Assembly: GCA_020851255.1 (NCBI GenBank)
Contig: JADZDA010000140.1
Coordinates: 1 to 47,233, forward strand
From: Burkholderiales bacterium
Lineage (GTDB): Bacteria > Pseudomonadota > Gammaproteobacteria > Burkholderiales > Casimicrobiaceae
DNA: 47,233 bases
Direction: 5' to 3'
A program made the position numbers and the translations under genes. Shown here piece by piece: positions 40,407 to 47,233 of this stretch; position 1 is the stretch's first letter; every line of letters begins with the position of its first letter. The notes under the pieces are model-generated. The model ran no database searches and was not told the origin of the DNA. It saw only the letters and a program-made list of their open reading frames with translations.

Positions 40407-41168
40407 ATGCCGAGCCTCGCGACCGCGATACTGACCGTCCGCGTCGACGACGCGCCCGCGCGGCGCGCGAATCTCGACGCGGCGCTCGCCCGTCTGGCAC
40501 GCATGCCCGCGATCGGCGTGCTCGTCGTCGAGCAGGGTAGCCTGCCGGCGCCCGCGTCCGCGAGGTCGGCGTTCGCGTACAACCCGGGGGAACTGCGCAC
40601 CGGCTGGGGTCTCAACGTCGGCGCGCTCGCCGCCGGCGCCGACATCCTGGTGTTCGGCGATCCCGACGTGCTGCCGCCGTCGACGCTGGACACCGCGGTC
40701 GCGTACGCGGCGCGCGGCTGGGCGCTCGTCAAGCCCACGCGCGGCCGGATCGTCGTGCCGGCGCCGGAGGTCGCGCGCGTCCGGGCGATGGGCCGCGAGG
40801 GCGCCATGGTCGCGCGGTCGATCGCGGGGGAACCCGAGGACGACGTGCTGTGCGGCGGCTGGTTCGTGATCCGGGCGGCGACGTTCGCGCGGCTCGGCGG
40901 GTTCGACGAGCGGTTCCCGGACGGGTTCGAGCGGCTCGCGCTGTCGTGGCGCGTCGAACGGCTGCGGGTGGCGACGCTCGAACTCGACGACGAGCCGGCG
41001 ATCCGCCTCGCCGGCGCGCCGCGCGACGACGACGGTGCCGCACGCGCGCTGCAGTCGTCGCTGGACGGACTCGACGACGACGCGCTCGCGCGGCTCGCCC
41101 AGGTGCAGGCGCAATCCGGGGGCCGGCGCGACAAGTACCGGCCCTCGCCGGGGAGCGCGGGGCGATGA
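40407..41168 (+). CDS. GT2/GT7-like glycosyltransferase
   Basis: 253 residues from ATG 40407 (in-frame ATG 40344 is a weaker alternative). The N-terminal ATAILTVRVDDAPARRANLDAAL gives the first GT-A strand and helix. GWGLNVGALAAGADILVFGDPDVLPP holds the donor site, the DPD being a DXD-like pair, and CGGWFVIRAATFARLGGFDERFP is the acceptor-side G-G-x-D-E motif common to GT2, GT7 and GT27. Its TGA overlaps the ATG of the next gene (ATGA). Cytosolic; sugars unknown. Confidence 0.8.
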   Translation: MPSLATAILTVRVDDAPARRANLDAALARLARMPAIGVLVVEQGSLPAPASARSAFAYNPGELRTGWGLNVGALAAGADILVFGDPDVLPPSTLDTAVAYAARGWALVKPTRGRIVVPAPEVARVRAMGREGAMVARSIAGEPEDDVLCGGWFVIRAATFARLGGFDERFPDGFERLALSWRVERLRVATLELDDEPAIRLAGAPRDDDGAARALQSSLDGLDDDALARLAQVQAQSGGRRDKYRPSPGSAGR

Positions 41169-41818
41169 AGATCGCGGCGAACGTGCTCGTCGCGATGGCG
41201 ACGGTCGACGGGCGGGTGGCGGCCGAGGCGGTCGCGATGCTCGTCGGCGCGGGCGACGGTGATTCGGCGCCGCGATTCGCCGCCGCGATCGACGCCGAAC
41301 GCGCGCCCGGACGCAACGCGCTCGTCTCGGCCTTCCACGCCGATCCGGCCGGCACCCACCTGTGGCTCGTGGACCCCGACCTCGTGCTCCCGCGCGACGC
41401 GCTGCGACGGCTGCTCGCGCACGGCCGCGACGTCGTCGCGTTGCCGGTCGCGCTGCCCGGTGCGACCGTGTCCGGCGAGCCGCGATTCGACCTCGGCCCG
41501 CTGGTCGGCGAGGACGGCGCGCTGTTCGTGCACGAGCGCGCGAGCGCCGCGGCGATGCTGCTGTCCCGGGCGGCGGTCGACGCGCTCGTCGACGACGCGA
41601 AGCGCGACGGACGCGTCTACGCGGCGGACGTGCCGCTGGTCGGCTCGGACGGCGTCGCGGCCACCGCGGTCCACTACGAATGCTTCCGCCCGCAGGCGCG
41701 CGACGGCGCCTGGCTCGCCGACGACGTGCCGGCCTGCGCGGCGCTGCGGCGCGCGGGATTCGCGATCCACGTGGATGCGACGATCGTCGCGCATCGCCGC
41801 GCCTGCGCGGTCGGCTGA
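41165..41818 (+). CDS. GT-A-type glycosyltransferase-like protein
   Basis: 217 residues, coupled to the previous gene by an ATGA overlap. Starts MKIAANVLVAMATVDGRV; FHADPAGTHLWLVDPDLVLPRDALRRLLAHGRDVVALPVALPG is the GT-A strand with a DPD pair in the DXD position. Later, HERASAAAMLLSRAAVDALVDD and the region HYECFRPQARDGAWLADDVPACAALRRAGFAIHVD resemble hypothetical GT-A proteins that read D-x-D at the end of a beta strand. It is shorter than usual GT2 enzymes. Together with the upstream gene it may form a heteromer. Assignment is moderately sure. Confidence 0.65.
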   Translation: MKIAANVLVAMATVDGRVAAEAVAMLVGAGDGDSAPRFAAAIDAERAPGRNALVSAFHADPAGTHLWLVDPDLVLPRDALRRLLAHGRDVVALPVALPGATVSGEPRFDLGPLVGEDGALFVHERASAAAMLLSRAAVDALVDDAKRDGRVYAADVPLVGSDGVAATAVHYECFRPQARDGAWLADDVPACAALRRAGFAIHVDATIVAHRRACAVG

Positions 41819-41830
41819 ACGGAGGACACG

Positions 41831-42805
41831 ATGAGCGAGGACGAACCCTGGGCGTTCCCCCCCGAGTTCCAGCCCGATCCGCAGTCGGCCCGCTACGATC
41901 TGGGACGCGCGCTCTCGTCGGTCGTCGCGCTCGACGCGCGCGTGCCCGCCGACGCCTTCACCGCGTCGATCCTCGGTACCGAGCGCACCGGCAGCGCCGT
42001 GGTGATCCGCGACGACGGGCTCGCGCTCACGATCGGCTACCTCGTCACCGAAGCCGAGAGCGTCCGGCTCGCGACCCACGACGGACGGGTCGTCGAGGCG
42101 CATCCGCTCGCGACCGATTTCGTCACCGGGTTCGGCCTCGTGCAGCCGCTGGGCGACCTGGGCGTGCCGCCGCTCGCGCGGGCTCCGGCTTCCGCGGTGT
42201 CCGCCGGCGACACCGTCACCGCGGTCTCGCACGGCGGGCGCGGGCACGCGCTTTCCGCGCGCCTGGTCGCGAAGCAGGAATTCGCCGGGTACTGGGAGTA
42301 CCTGCTCGACGAGGCGCTGTTCACCGCGCCGCTGCACCCGGTGTGGAGCGGCGCGGCGCTGCTCGACGCCCGCGGCCGCCTCGTCGGGATCGGATCGCTG
42401 TTCGTCCAGCAGGTCGTCGACGGCCGCGCGACGCGCGGCAATCTGTTCGTGCCGGTCGACATCCTCGACGCGGCGCTCCCGGAACTGCTCGCCCACGGCA
42501 CGCGCACCGGCCCCGCGCGGCCCTGGCTGGGGCTCTACCTCCACGAGGAGGACGGGCGCCTGGTCGTCCAGGGTGTCGCGCCAGGCGGACCTTCGGAGGC
42601 CGCGGGCCTGTCGCCGGGTGATCAGATCGCGGCGATCGCCGAGGTACCGGTCGTCCAGCTCGCGCACGCCTGGCGCCTGCTCTGGCGGCAGGGCGCCGCG
42701 GGCGTCGAAGTGCCGCTCACCGTCGTGCGCGACGGTTCGGCGCGGCGGGTCCGGGTCGTGACGGCGGATCGGATGGCGCTGCTGCGCAAGCCCCGGCTGC
42801 AGTAA
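41831..42805 (+). CDS. HtrA/S1C-like protein with PDZ domain and degenerate catalytic triad
   Basis: 324 residues. A trypsin-like beta-barrel (about 25-215) is followed by a PDZ domain (about 225-310: RPWLGLYLHEEDGRLVVQGVAPGGPSEAAGLSPGDQIAAIAEVPV). In place of the usual N-H-V at the catalytic His the sequence is TIGYLV (Tyr70). In place of the Asp in TDLAVLKV it is TGFGLVQP (Gly100). The Ser region is VWSGAALLD (Ser173). Two of three triad residues are missing, so it should be inactive as a protease. No signal peptide or membrane anchor, so cytosolic. GGAGG lies five bases before the ATG. Confidence 0.82.
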   Translation: MSEDEPWAFPPEFQPDPQSARYDLGRALSSVVALDARVPADAFTASILGTERTGSAVVIRDDGLALTIGYLVTEAESVRLATHDGRVVEAHPLATDFVTGFGLVQPLGDLGVPPLARAPASAVSAGDTVTAVSHGGRGHALSARLVAKQEFAGYWEYLLDEALFTAPLHPVWSGAALLDARGRLVGIGSLFVQQVVDGRATRGNLFVPVDILDAALPELLAHGTRTGPARPWLGLYLHEEDGRLVVQGVAPGGPSEAAGLSPGDQIAAIAEVPVVQLAHAWRLLWRQGAAGVEVPLTVVRDGSARRVRVVTADRMALLRKPRLQ

Positions 42806-42837
42806 GCCGTCGCCCGCGCCGGACCGCGCGCCCCTGC

Positions 42838-43656
42838 TCAGCAGCCCGCGCGGTCGTACTGCAGCCAGCCCTCGGTGCGATTGCGGGAACCGGGCAGCGG
42901 AACCCGCTCGACGCGCCCGCAGGACAGGATCGGCCCGCCCTCGCGGAGCGGGTGGAACTCCGGCTGGTCCGGCGCGCCGCCGGGTGCGGCGGCGGGCGTG
43001 AACACCGGCTTGGCGAGCCGCGCTCCCGCGGTGCAGGTCCACGTGCGGCCGTCGGTCGCCACGAGCTGCACGTACGCGCCGTCGCCTTCGCGCGGCGCCG
43101 CGTGGACGACCTTCGCGACGGCGAAGCGGGCGTCCGACAGGCAGCGGCGGATCGAGGTGAACACGTCCGGATAGTGACGCGCCCAGTCGCTCTCCGGCTT
43201 GTCCGCGAAGACCGCGACCGGCGCCTTCGCGAGGTCGTATCCGGTCCGGACCGTGCAGCAGGCGCTCATCGCGTCGCCGGCGCGCGGCGACACGATCGCG
43301 CGCCACGGCTGCGAGACTCCGGCGTCCGCGCCGGCGGGTCGGCAGGTCTCCTCGCGCAGCGTCGCGACGAGCGTCTCCGCCGGCAGGTGGGTCGACGAGC
43401 CCCGCCAGACGAGCGTGCGCGCAGGCACGTTCGAGACGTCGAGCGCCTCGCCGCGGAAGACGAGTTCGCGCGGGCCCTTGCCCGCGCTCCGGCGCAGGAC
43501 CGCCGCCTGGCGGGTCGCGTCCAACCGCCAGGCGTCGGCGTCCGCGCGACAGGCGATCTGCTGCACGATCAGCGGCGGCGTCCCCGACTGCGCGGGCGCG
43601 CCCGCCGTCGTGCCGGCGATCAGGATCGTAGCGACGGCTTGAGCGAGTCGGCGCAT
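42838..43656 (-). CDS. Exported cysteine-containing protein of unknown function
   Basis: 272 residues with a signal peptide (RLAQAVATILIAGTTAGAPAQ). The mature protein begins PPLIVQQIACRADADAWRLDATRQAAVLRR and carries seven Cys: ACRADA, TCRPAG, ACCTVRTGYD, RCLSDA, WTCTAG, LSCGRV and a final GC. These would form disulfides in the periplasm. Later segments (FAVAKVVHAAPREGDGAYVQLVATDGRTWTCTAG) suggest a beta fold. No family recognised. Convergent with the PDZ pseudo-protease gene and 28 bp downstream of the outer-membrane factor gene on the same strand. Confidence 0.65.
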   Translation of the reverse strand: MRRLAQAVATILIAGTTAGAPAQSGTPPLIVQQIACRADADAWRLDATRQAAVLRRSAGKGPRELVFRGEALDVSNVPARTLVWRGSSTHLPAETLVATLREETCRPAGADAGVSQPWRAIVSPRAGDAMSACCTVRTGYDLAKAPVAVFADKPESDWARHYPDVFTSIRRCLSDARFAVAKVVHAAPREGDGAYVQLVATDGRTWTCTAGARLAKPVFTPAAAPGGAPDQPEFHPLREGGPILSCGRVERVPLPGSRNRTEGWLQYDRAGC

Positions 43657-43683
43657 GGGCGGGCGAGGCGATCGACCGCCAGT

Positions 43684-45144
43684 CTAGCGCGTCGCGGGCG
43701 ACACGTCGCCCGACGCATCGCCCAGCGCCTGCGGATCCCATCCGCCGCCCAGCGCCTTGGCGAATGCCACCAGCGCGATCTGCCGGTCGCGCGCGGCGGC
43801 GATCCGCGCGGTGTCCGCACCCAGCAACTGGCGCTGCGCGTCGAGGACTTCCAGGAACGACGTGCGTCCGGCCTCGTAGCGGAGCTTCGCGACCTCGAGC
43901 GCGTCGGCGAGCTCGCCGCGCCGGCGCGTCTCGGCGTCGAGGATCTCGCGCGCGGTCCGGTGGACGACCAGGGCGTCGTGGACCTCGCGGAACGCCTGCT
44001 GCACCGTCCGCCGGTAGGCGACGAGCGCCTCTTCGCGCCGCGCCTCGGCCGACTTCACGTTCGCCTCGATGCCCTTGAGGCCGATCAGCGGCTGCAGCAG
44101 CGCCGCGCCGAACCGCCAGACCGACGCCGGCGACGTGAACAGATCGGCGAGCGCCGCCGACTCCGACCCGAACGCGGCGGTGAGCGAGATCGACGGGTAG
44201 TAGTCGGCCCGTGCCTGTTCGATCCGAAGCTCGGCCGCGGCGAGCAGCGCCTCGGCCTGCCGGACGTCGGGGCGCCGCTCGAGGAGCCCGGAAGGGACGC
44301 CGTCGGGCAGCTCGGGCAGCCCGGTCGCCGCGCCGGCACCGTCCTGGCGCGCGAGCAGCGGCGTGACGAGCTCGCGCGGGCCGCGCCCGGCGAGCGTCGC
44401 GATCGCCCCTTCGAGGAGGCCGATCGCCTGCCGGGTGCGCGCCAGTCCCGCGACGACGTCGCTGCGCTCGGCCTGGGCCTGCCGGAGGTCGTACTGGCCG
44501 ACGATGCCGGCGTCGAACCGGTCCTGCTGCAACGCGACCGTCTCCTCGCGCGTGCGCAGCGTCTGCCCGAGGAGCGCGAGCTCGCGGTCGGCGGCCCGCA
44601 GGCGGAACCAGGCGACGGCGACCTCGGCGGCGATCGCCGCGCGCACCGACTCCGCGAAGTAGCGCGACGCCGCGAGCTCGTTGCGGGCGGCGAGCGTCGC
44701 GCTGCGGTACTTGCCCCACAGGTCGATCTCGTAGGCGAGGTCGACGCCGACGCTGAAGTTGCCGCTGGCGAGCGGCGTGCCCGCCGGCAGCGGCGGCGAG
44801 CCGACGCCGCTGATGCGCGAACGGCCGGCACCGAGCGCGAGATTCGCGTTCGGCGAGAGGTTCGACTGCGCGAGCTGCACCTGCGAGCGGGCGAGCTCGA
44901 CGTGCGCGAACGCCGCCGCGACGTCGAGGTTGCGCGCGAGCGCCTCGTCGACGATGCGGACGAGCGCCGGGTCGCCGAACGCCGTCCACCAGCGCGCGAG
45001 CAGCGCGTGATCGCCGGCCCGCAGCGCCGGACCCGCCGGCACGTCGGGCACCGGCGGCGCCGGCTGGCGCACCGCGCAGCCGCCGAGCACGGTCGCGAGC
45101 ACCGCGGCGGCGATCGCGGCGCGGGGGCCGCGGCGGTCACTCAC
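43684..45144 (-). CDS. RND efflux outer-membrane lipoprotein (OprM/NodT family)
   Basis: 486 residues from GTG 45144, giving VSDRRGPRAAIAAAVLATVLGGCAV, a signal peptide with lipobox LGGC. The body has the two TolC-type repeats: WWTAFGDPALVRIVDEALARNLDVAAAFAHVELARSQV, VDLAYEIDLWGKYRSATLAARNEL, ERRPDVRQAEALLAAAELRIEQARADYYPSISLTAAFG, and KLRYEAGRTSFLEVLDAQRQLL. It forms the trimeric outer-membrane channel of a tripartite pump. It overlaps the end of the pump gene by 8 nt, so they are one operon with the pump first. A membrane fusion protein gene is expected upstream of the pump, outside the window. Confidence 0.93.
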   Translation of the reverse strand: MSDRRGPRAAIAAAVLATVLGGCAVRQPAPPVPDVPAGPALRAGDHALLARWWTAFGDPALVRIVDEALARNLDVAAAFAHVELARSQVQLAQSNLSPNANLALGAGRSRISGVGSPPLPAGTPLASGNFSVGVDLAYEIDLWGKYRSATLAARNELAASRYFAESVRAAIAAEVAVAWFRLRAADRELALLGQTLRTREETVALQQDRFDAGIVGQYDLRQAQAERSDVVAGLARTRQAIGLLEGAIATLAGRGPRELVTPLLARQDGAGAATGLPELPDGVPSGLLERRPDVRQAEALLAAAELRIEQARADYYPSISLTAAFGSESAALADLFTSPASVWRFGAALLQPLIGLKGIEANVKSAEARREEALVAYRRTVQQAFREVHDALVVHRTAREILDAETRRRGELADALEVAKLRYEAGRTSFLEVLDAQRQLLGADTARIAAARDRQIALVAFAKALGGGWDPQALGDASGDVSPATR

Positions 45145-47233
45145 GCGGTCCTCCGCTGTCGGGATGGGGCGGATGGCCGGGGGTCTGCGTCGGCGGGCGG
45201 GCGTGCATGGCGCGCGCATGCTCGATCTCGGCGACGAGCTCGTCGTGCGAGCGGCGCTCGGCCAGCCGCCGGTCGAAGATCACGCGGAAGAACAGCGGGA
45301 CGAAGAAGACCGCGAGGAACGTCGCCGCGATCATGCCGCCCATGACGCCCGTGCCGACCGACAGCCGGGCGCCGGCGCCCGCGCCGGTCGACACCGCGAG
45401 CGGCAGCACGCCCAGGATGAACGCGAGCGAGGTCATGAGGATCGGACGGAAGCGCAGCCGCGCGGCCTCGATCGCCGCGGCGGGCGCCGACATGCCCTCC
45501 TCGTGCTTCAGCACCGCGTACTCGACGATCAGGATCGCGTTCTTCGCGGCGAGTCCCAGCAGCGTGACCAGCCCGATCTGGAAGTACACGTCGTTGCTCA
45601 TCCCGCGCAGCCACACCGCCGCGAGCGCGCCGAACGTGCCGAACGGCAGCGCGAGCAGCACCGACAGCGGCAGCGACCAGCGTTCGTATTGCGCGGCCAG
45701 GATCAGGAACACCATCAGGACGGCGAGCGCGAGCGCGAACGTCGACGCACCGCCTGAGCGCTTCTCCTGGAAGCTCGTGCCGCCCCAGTCGTAGCTGAAG
45801 TCGGGCGGCAGGACCTCGGCCGCGATCGACTCGACGCGGGCGATCGCCTGGCCCGACGACACGCCCGGCGCCGCCTGTCCGAAGATCTTCACCGCCGGCA
45901 GGTTGTTGAAGCGGTCGAGCGAATCCGGCCCCGAGGTGAACCGCACGTCGGCGAGCGAGGCGATCGGCACCATCGAGCCGTCGCGCGAGCGCACGTAGAC
46001 GCCGCCGATGTCCCCGGGCCGGCGCCGGTATTCCGGGTCGGCGCTCATCAGCACCTGCCAGGTGCGGCCGTACGTGTTGAAGTCGTTGATGTAGGTCGTG
46101 CCCAGCGTGCCGGCGAGCGCCGCGTGCAGGTCGTCGAGCGCGACGCCGGCCTTCTTCGCCTTCTCGCGGTCGACCTCGACGCGGATCTGCGGGACGGCCG
46201 CGCGCCACAGCGTCTGCGCGCCGCCCAGCATCGGGTCGCGGTTCGCGCGCGCGAGGTACGCCTGCGCGACCTCGGCCATCCGCTTCGGGCCGCCATCGCC
46301 GCGGCTCTGCAGGTGCAGCTCGTAGCCGCCGGCGAGACCCAGCCCGAAGATCGGCGGCGGGTTGAACGCGAAGACGAGCGCCTCCTTGATGCCCATCGTC
46401 GCGCCGAACAGCTCGCCGACGAGCTGCGCCGCGGTCACCTTGCGCTCGTCCCAGGGGATCTGCGTGACGAAGATCGTGGCCGCGTTGTTGCGGAAGCCGC
46501 CGCCCAGGAAATCGAAGCCGGCGAACGAGACGACGTCCTTGTTGGCCGGGTTCGCCCGGATCCGCGCCTCGACGTCGCGCACGACGCGGTCGGTGCGCTC
46601 GAGCGTCGCGCCGTCGGGCAGGATCACCGCCGCGATGTAGAAGCCCTGGTCCTCGTCGGGCACGAGGCTCCCCGGCGTGATCCGCCACAGGCCCGCGGTC
46701 GCGGCGACCATGCCGGCGAACAGCAGGAGTCCGAGCGCCCCGCGGCGGATCATCCAGACCACGCCGTCGGTGTAGCGGTGCGTCAGCCGCGCGAACAGGC
46801 CGTTGAACGCGCGGAAGAACGCCCCCGGTTCCCGATGGCCGCGCGCGAGCATGGTCACGCACAGCGCGGGCGTGAGCGTCAGCGCGACCAGCCCCGAGAT
46901 CGCGACCGAGATCGCGATCGTCACCGCGAACTGGCGGTAGAGCTCGCCGGTGAGGCCGCCCAGGAACGCGATCGGGACGAACACGGCGGTCAGCGTCAGG
47001 ACGATGGCGACGATCGGCCCGGTGACCTCGCGCATCGCCTTGACCGCGGCGTCGCGCGGCGGCAGCCCGTCCTCGCGCATGATCCGCTCGACGTTCTCGA
47101 GCACGACGATGGCGTCGTCGACGACGATGCCGATCGCGAGCACCATGCCGAACAACGTGAGCGTGTTGATCGAGGAGCCGAGCAGATGGAGCCCGGCGAA
47201 CGTGCCGATCAGCGAGACCGGCACGGCGAGGAA
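45137..47233 (-). CDS. RND multidrug efflux transporter (HAE1/AcrB-MexB type), C-terminal two thirds
   Basis: About 698 residues are visible; the N-terminal third is off the right edge. The segment LTLFGMVLAIGIVVDDAIVVLENVERIM carries the paired Asp of the proton relay in TM4. It is followed by FLGGLTGELYRQFAVTIAISVAISGLVALTLTPALC, periplasmic porter domains (PDGATLERTDRVVRDVEARI, SGPDSLDRFNNLPAVKI, SYDWGGTSFQEKRSGG) and the TM8-12 block. This order and the HAE1 features mark an AcrB/MexB homotrimer that exports hydrophobic or amphiphilic compounds using the proton gradient. Operon with the outer-membrane factor (8-nt overlap). The substrate cannot be predicted. Confidence 0.93.
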   Translation of the reverse strand, partial: FLAVPVSLIGTFAGLHLLGSSINTLTLFGMVLAIGIVVDDAIVVLENVERIMREDGLPPRDAAVKAMREVTGPIVAIVLTLTAVFVPIAFLGGLTGELYRQFAVTIAISVAISGLVALTLTPALCVTMLARGHREPGAFFRAFNGLFARLTHRYTDGVVWMIRRGALGLLLFAGMVAATAGLWRITPGSLVPDEDQGFYIAAVILPDGATLERTDRVVRDVEARIRANPANKDVVSFAGFDFLGGGFRNNAATIFVTQIPWDERKVTAAQLVGELFGATMGIKEALVFAFNPPPIFGLGLAGGYELHLQSRGDGGPKRMAEVAQAYLARANRDPMLGGAQTLWRAAVPQIRVEVDREKAKKAGVALDDLHAALAGTLGTTYINDFNTYGRTWQVLMSADPEYRRRPGDIGGVYVRSRDGSMVPIASLADVRFTSGPDSLDRFNNLPAVKIFGQAAPGVSSGQAIARVESIAAEVLPPDFSYDWGGTSFQEKRSGGASTFALALAVLMVFLILAAQYERWSLPLSVLLALPFGTFGALAAVWLRGMSNDVYFQIGLVTLLGLAAKNAILIVEYAVLKHEEGMSAPAAAIEAARLRFRPILMTSLAFILGVLPLAVSTGAGAGARLSVGTGVMGGMIAATFLAVFFVPLFFRVIFDRRLAERRSHDELVAEIEHARAMHARPPTQTPGHPPHPDSGGPRE

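Noticed and set aside
1-47233. CRISPR arrays, tRNA or rRNA genes, insertion sequences, prophage
   Set aside because: No regular direct repeats with spacers, no cloverleaf-like sequence, no transposase or phage structural proteins were seen on either strand.

Overview
The window is about 47 kb of very GC-rich, densely packed bacterial chromosome. Several genes point to a high-GC betaproteobacterium, probably Burkholderiales-like: the C-terminus of a fused isobutyryl-CoA mutase (IcmF), a GcvA-type LysR regulator opposite a DUF1127 gene, ModA-like substrate-binding proteins, an exported group 1 truncated haemoglobin, IPTL-CTERM-like sorting tails and an HAE1-type RND pump. The placement is inference from gene content; there is no rRNA to confirm it. 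I saw no tRNA, rRNA, CRISPR array, insertion sequence or prophage.

Layout. 1-1.4 kb: icmF end, followed with no gap by an EVE-HNH gene whose codon use looks foreign (candidate modification-dependent restriction enzyme). 1.4-7.9 kb: small exported and cytosolic genes, including a ModA-like protein, a TPR protein, a MESH1-like alarmone hydrolase behind a UPF0149/SEC-C gene, a membrane protein, and a decayed ModA-like paralogue with both an internal deletion and an in-frame stop. 7.9-15.8 kb: a surface redox cluster. A 1103-residue NHL/Ig/choice-of-anchor-U protein is joined by an ATGA overlap to a 955-residue cytochrome with 13 CXXCH motifs and one CX3CH motif. Divergent to it is a beta-helix protein.

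16-25.2 kb: a small Cys-rich protein, DUF1127 plus a 45-residue upstream ORF, a LysR regulator, then envelope or polysaccharide-type genes (GT87, PaaK/CapK-like ligase, AsnB, GNAT) and a Tat lipoprotein PhoD-type phosphatase. 25.2-31.7 kb: a TetR regulator divergent from a sterol desaturase-family gene with two clear palindromic operators, a membrane class III cyclase, a cysteine-less glutaredoxin-like protein, a DUF2157/DUF4824 pair and a CYTH protein. 31.8-35.2 kb: a Cache-sensor Ser/Thr kinase, an exported truncated haemoglobin and an exported ankyrin protein.

35.3-41.8 kb: a glycosyltransferase island, five GT-type genes surrounding a beta-helix (PATR) surface protein. 41.8-47.2 kb: a pseudo-protease with PDZ domain, an exported protein of unknown function, and an RND efflux outer-membrane factor and pump; the pump runs off the right end.

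The main unifying signal is a C-terminal IP[A/V]LS + hydrophobic + Arg-cluster tail on three otherwise unrelated exported proteins (ends at 10787, 15808 and 40298). These look like divergent IPTL-CTERM sorting tails, so the window appears rich in cargo for an exosortase-type surface-anchoring system whose enzyme lies elsewhere. The two candidates for an undescribed system are the coupled cytochrome/NHL-Ig surface pair and the PATR protein inside its glycosyltransferase island.
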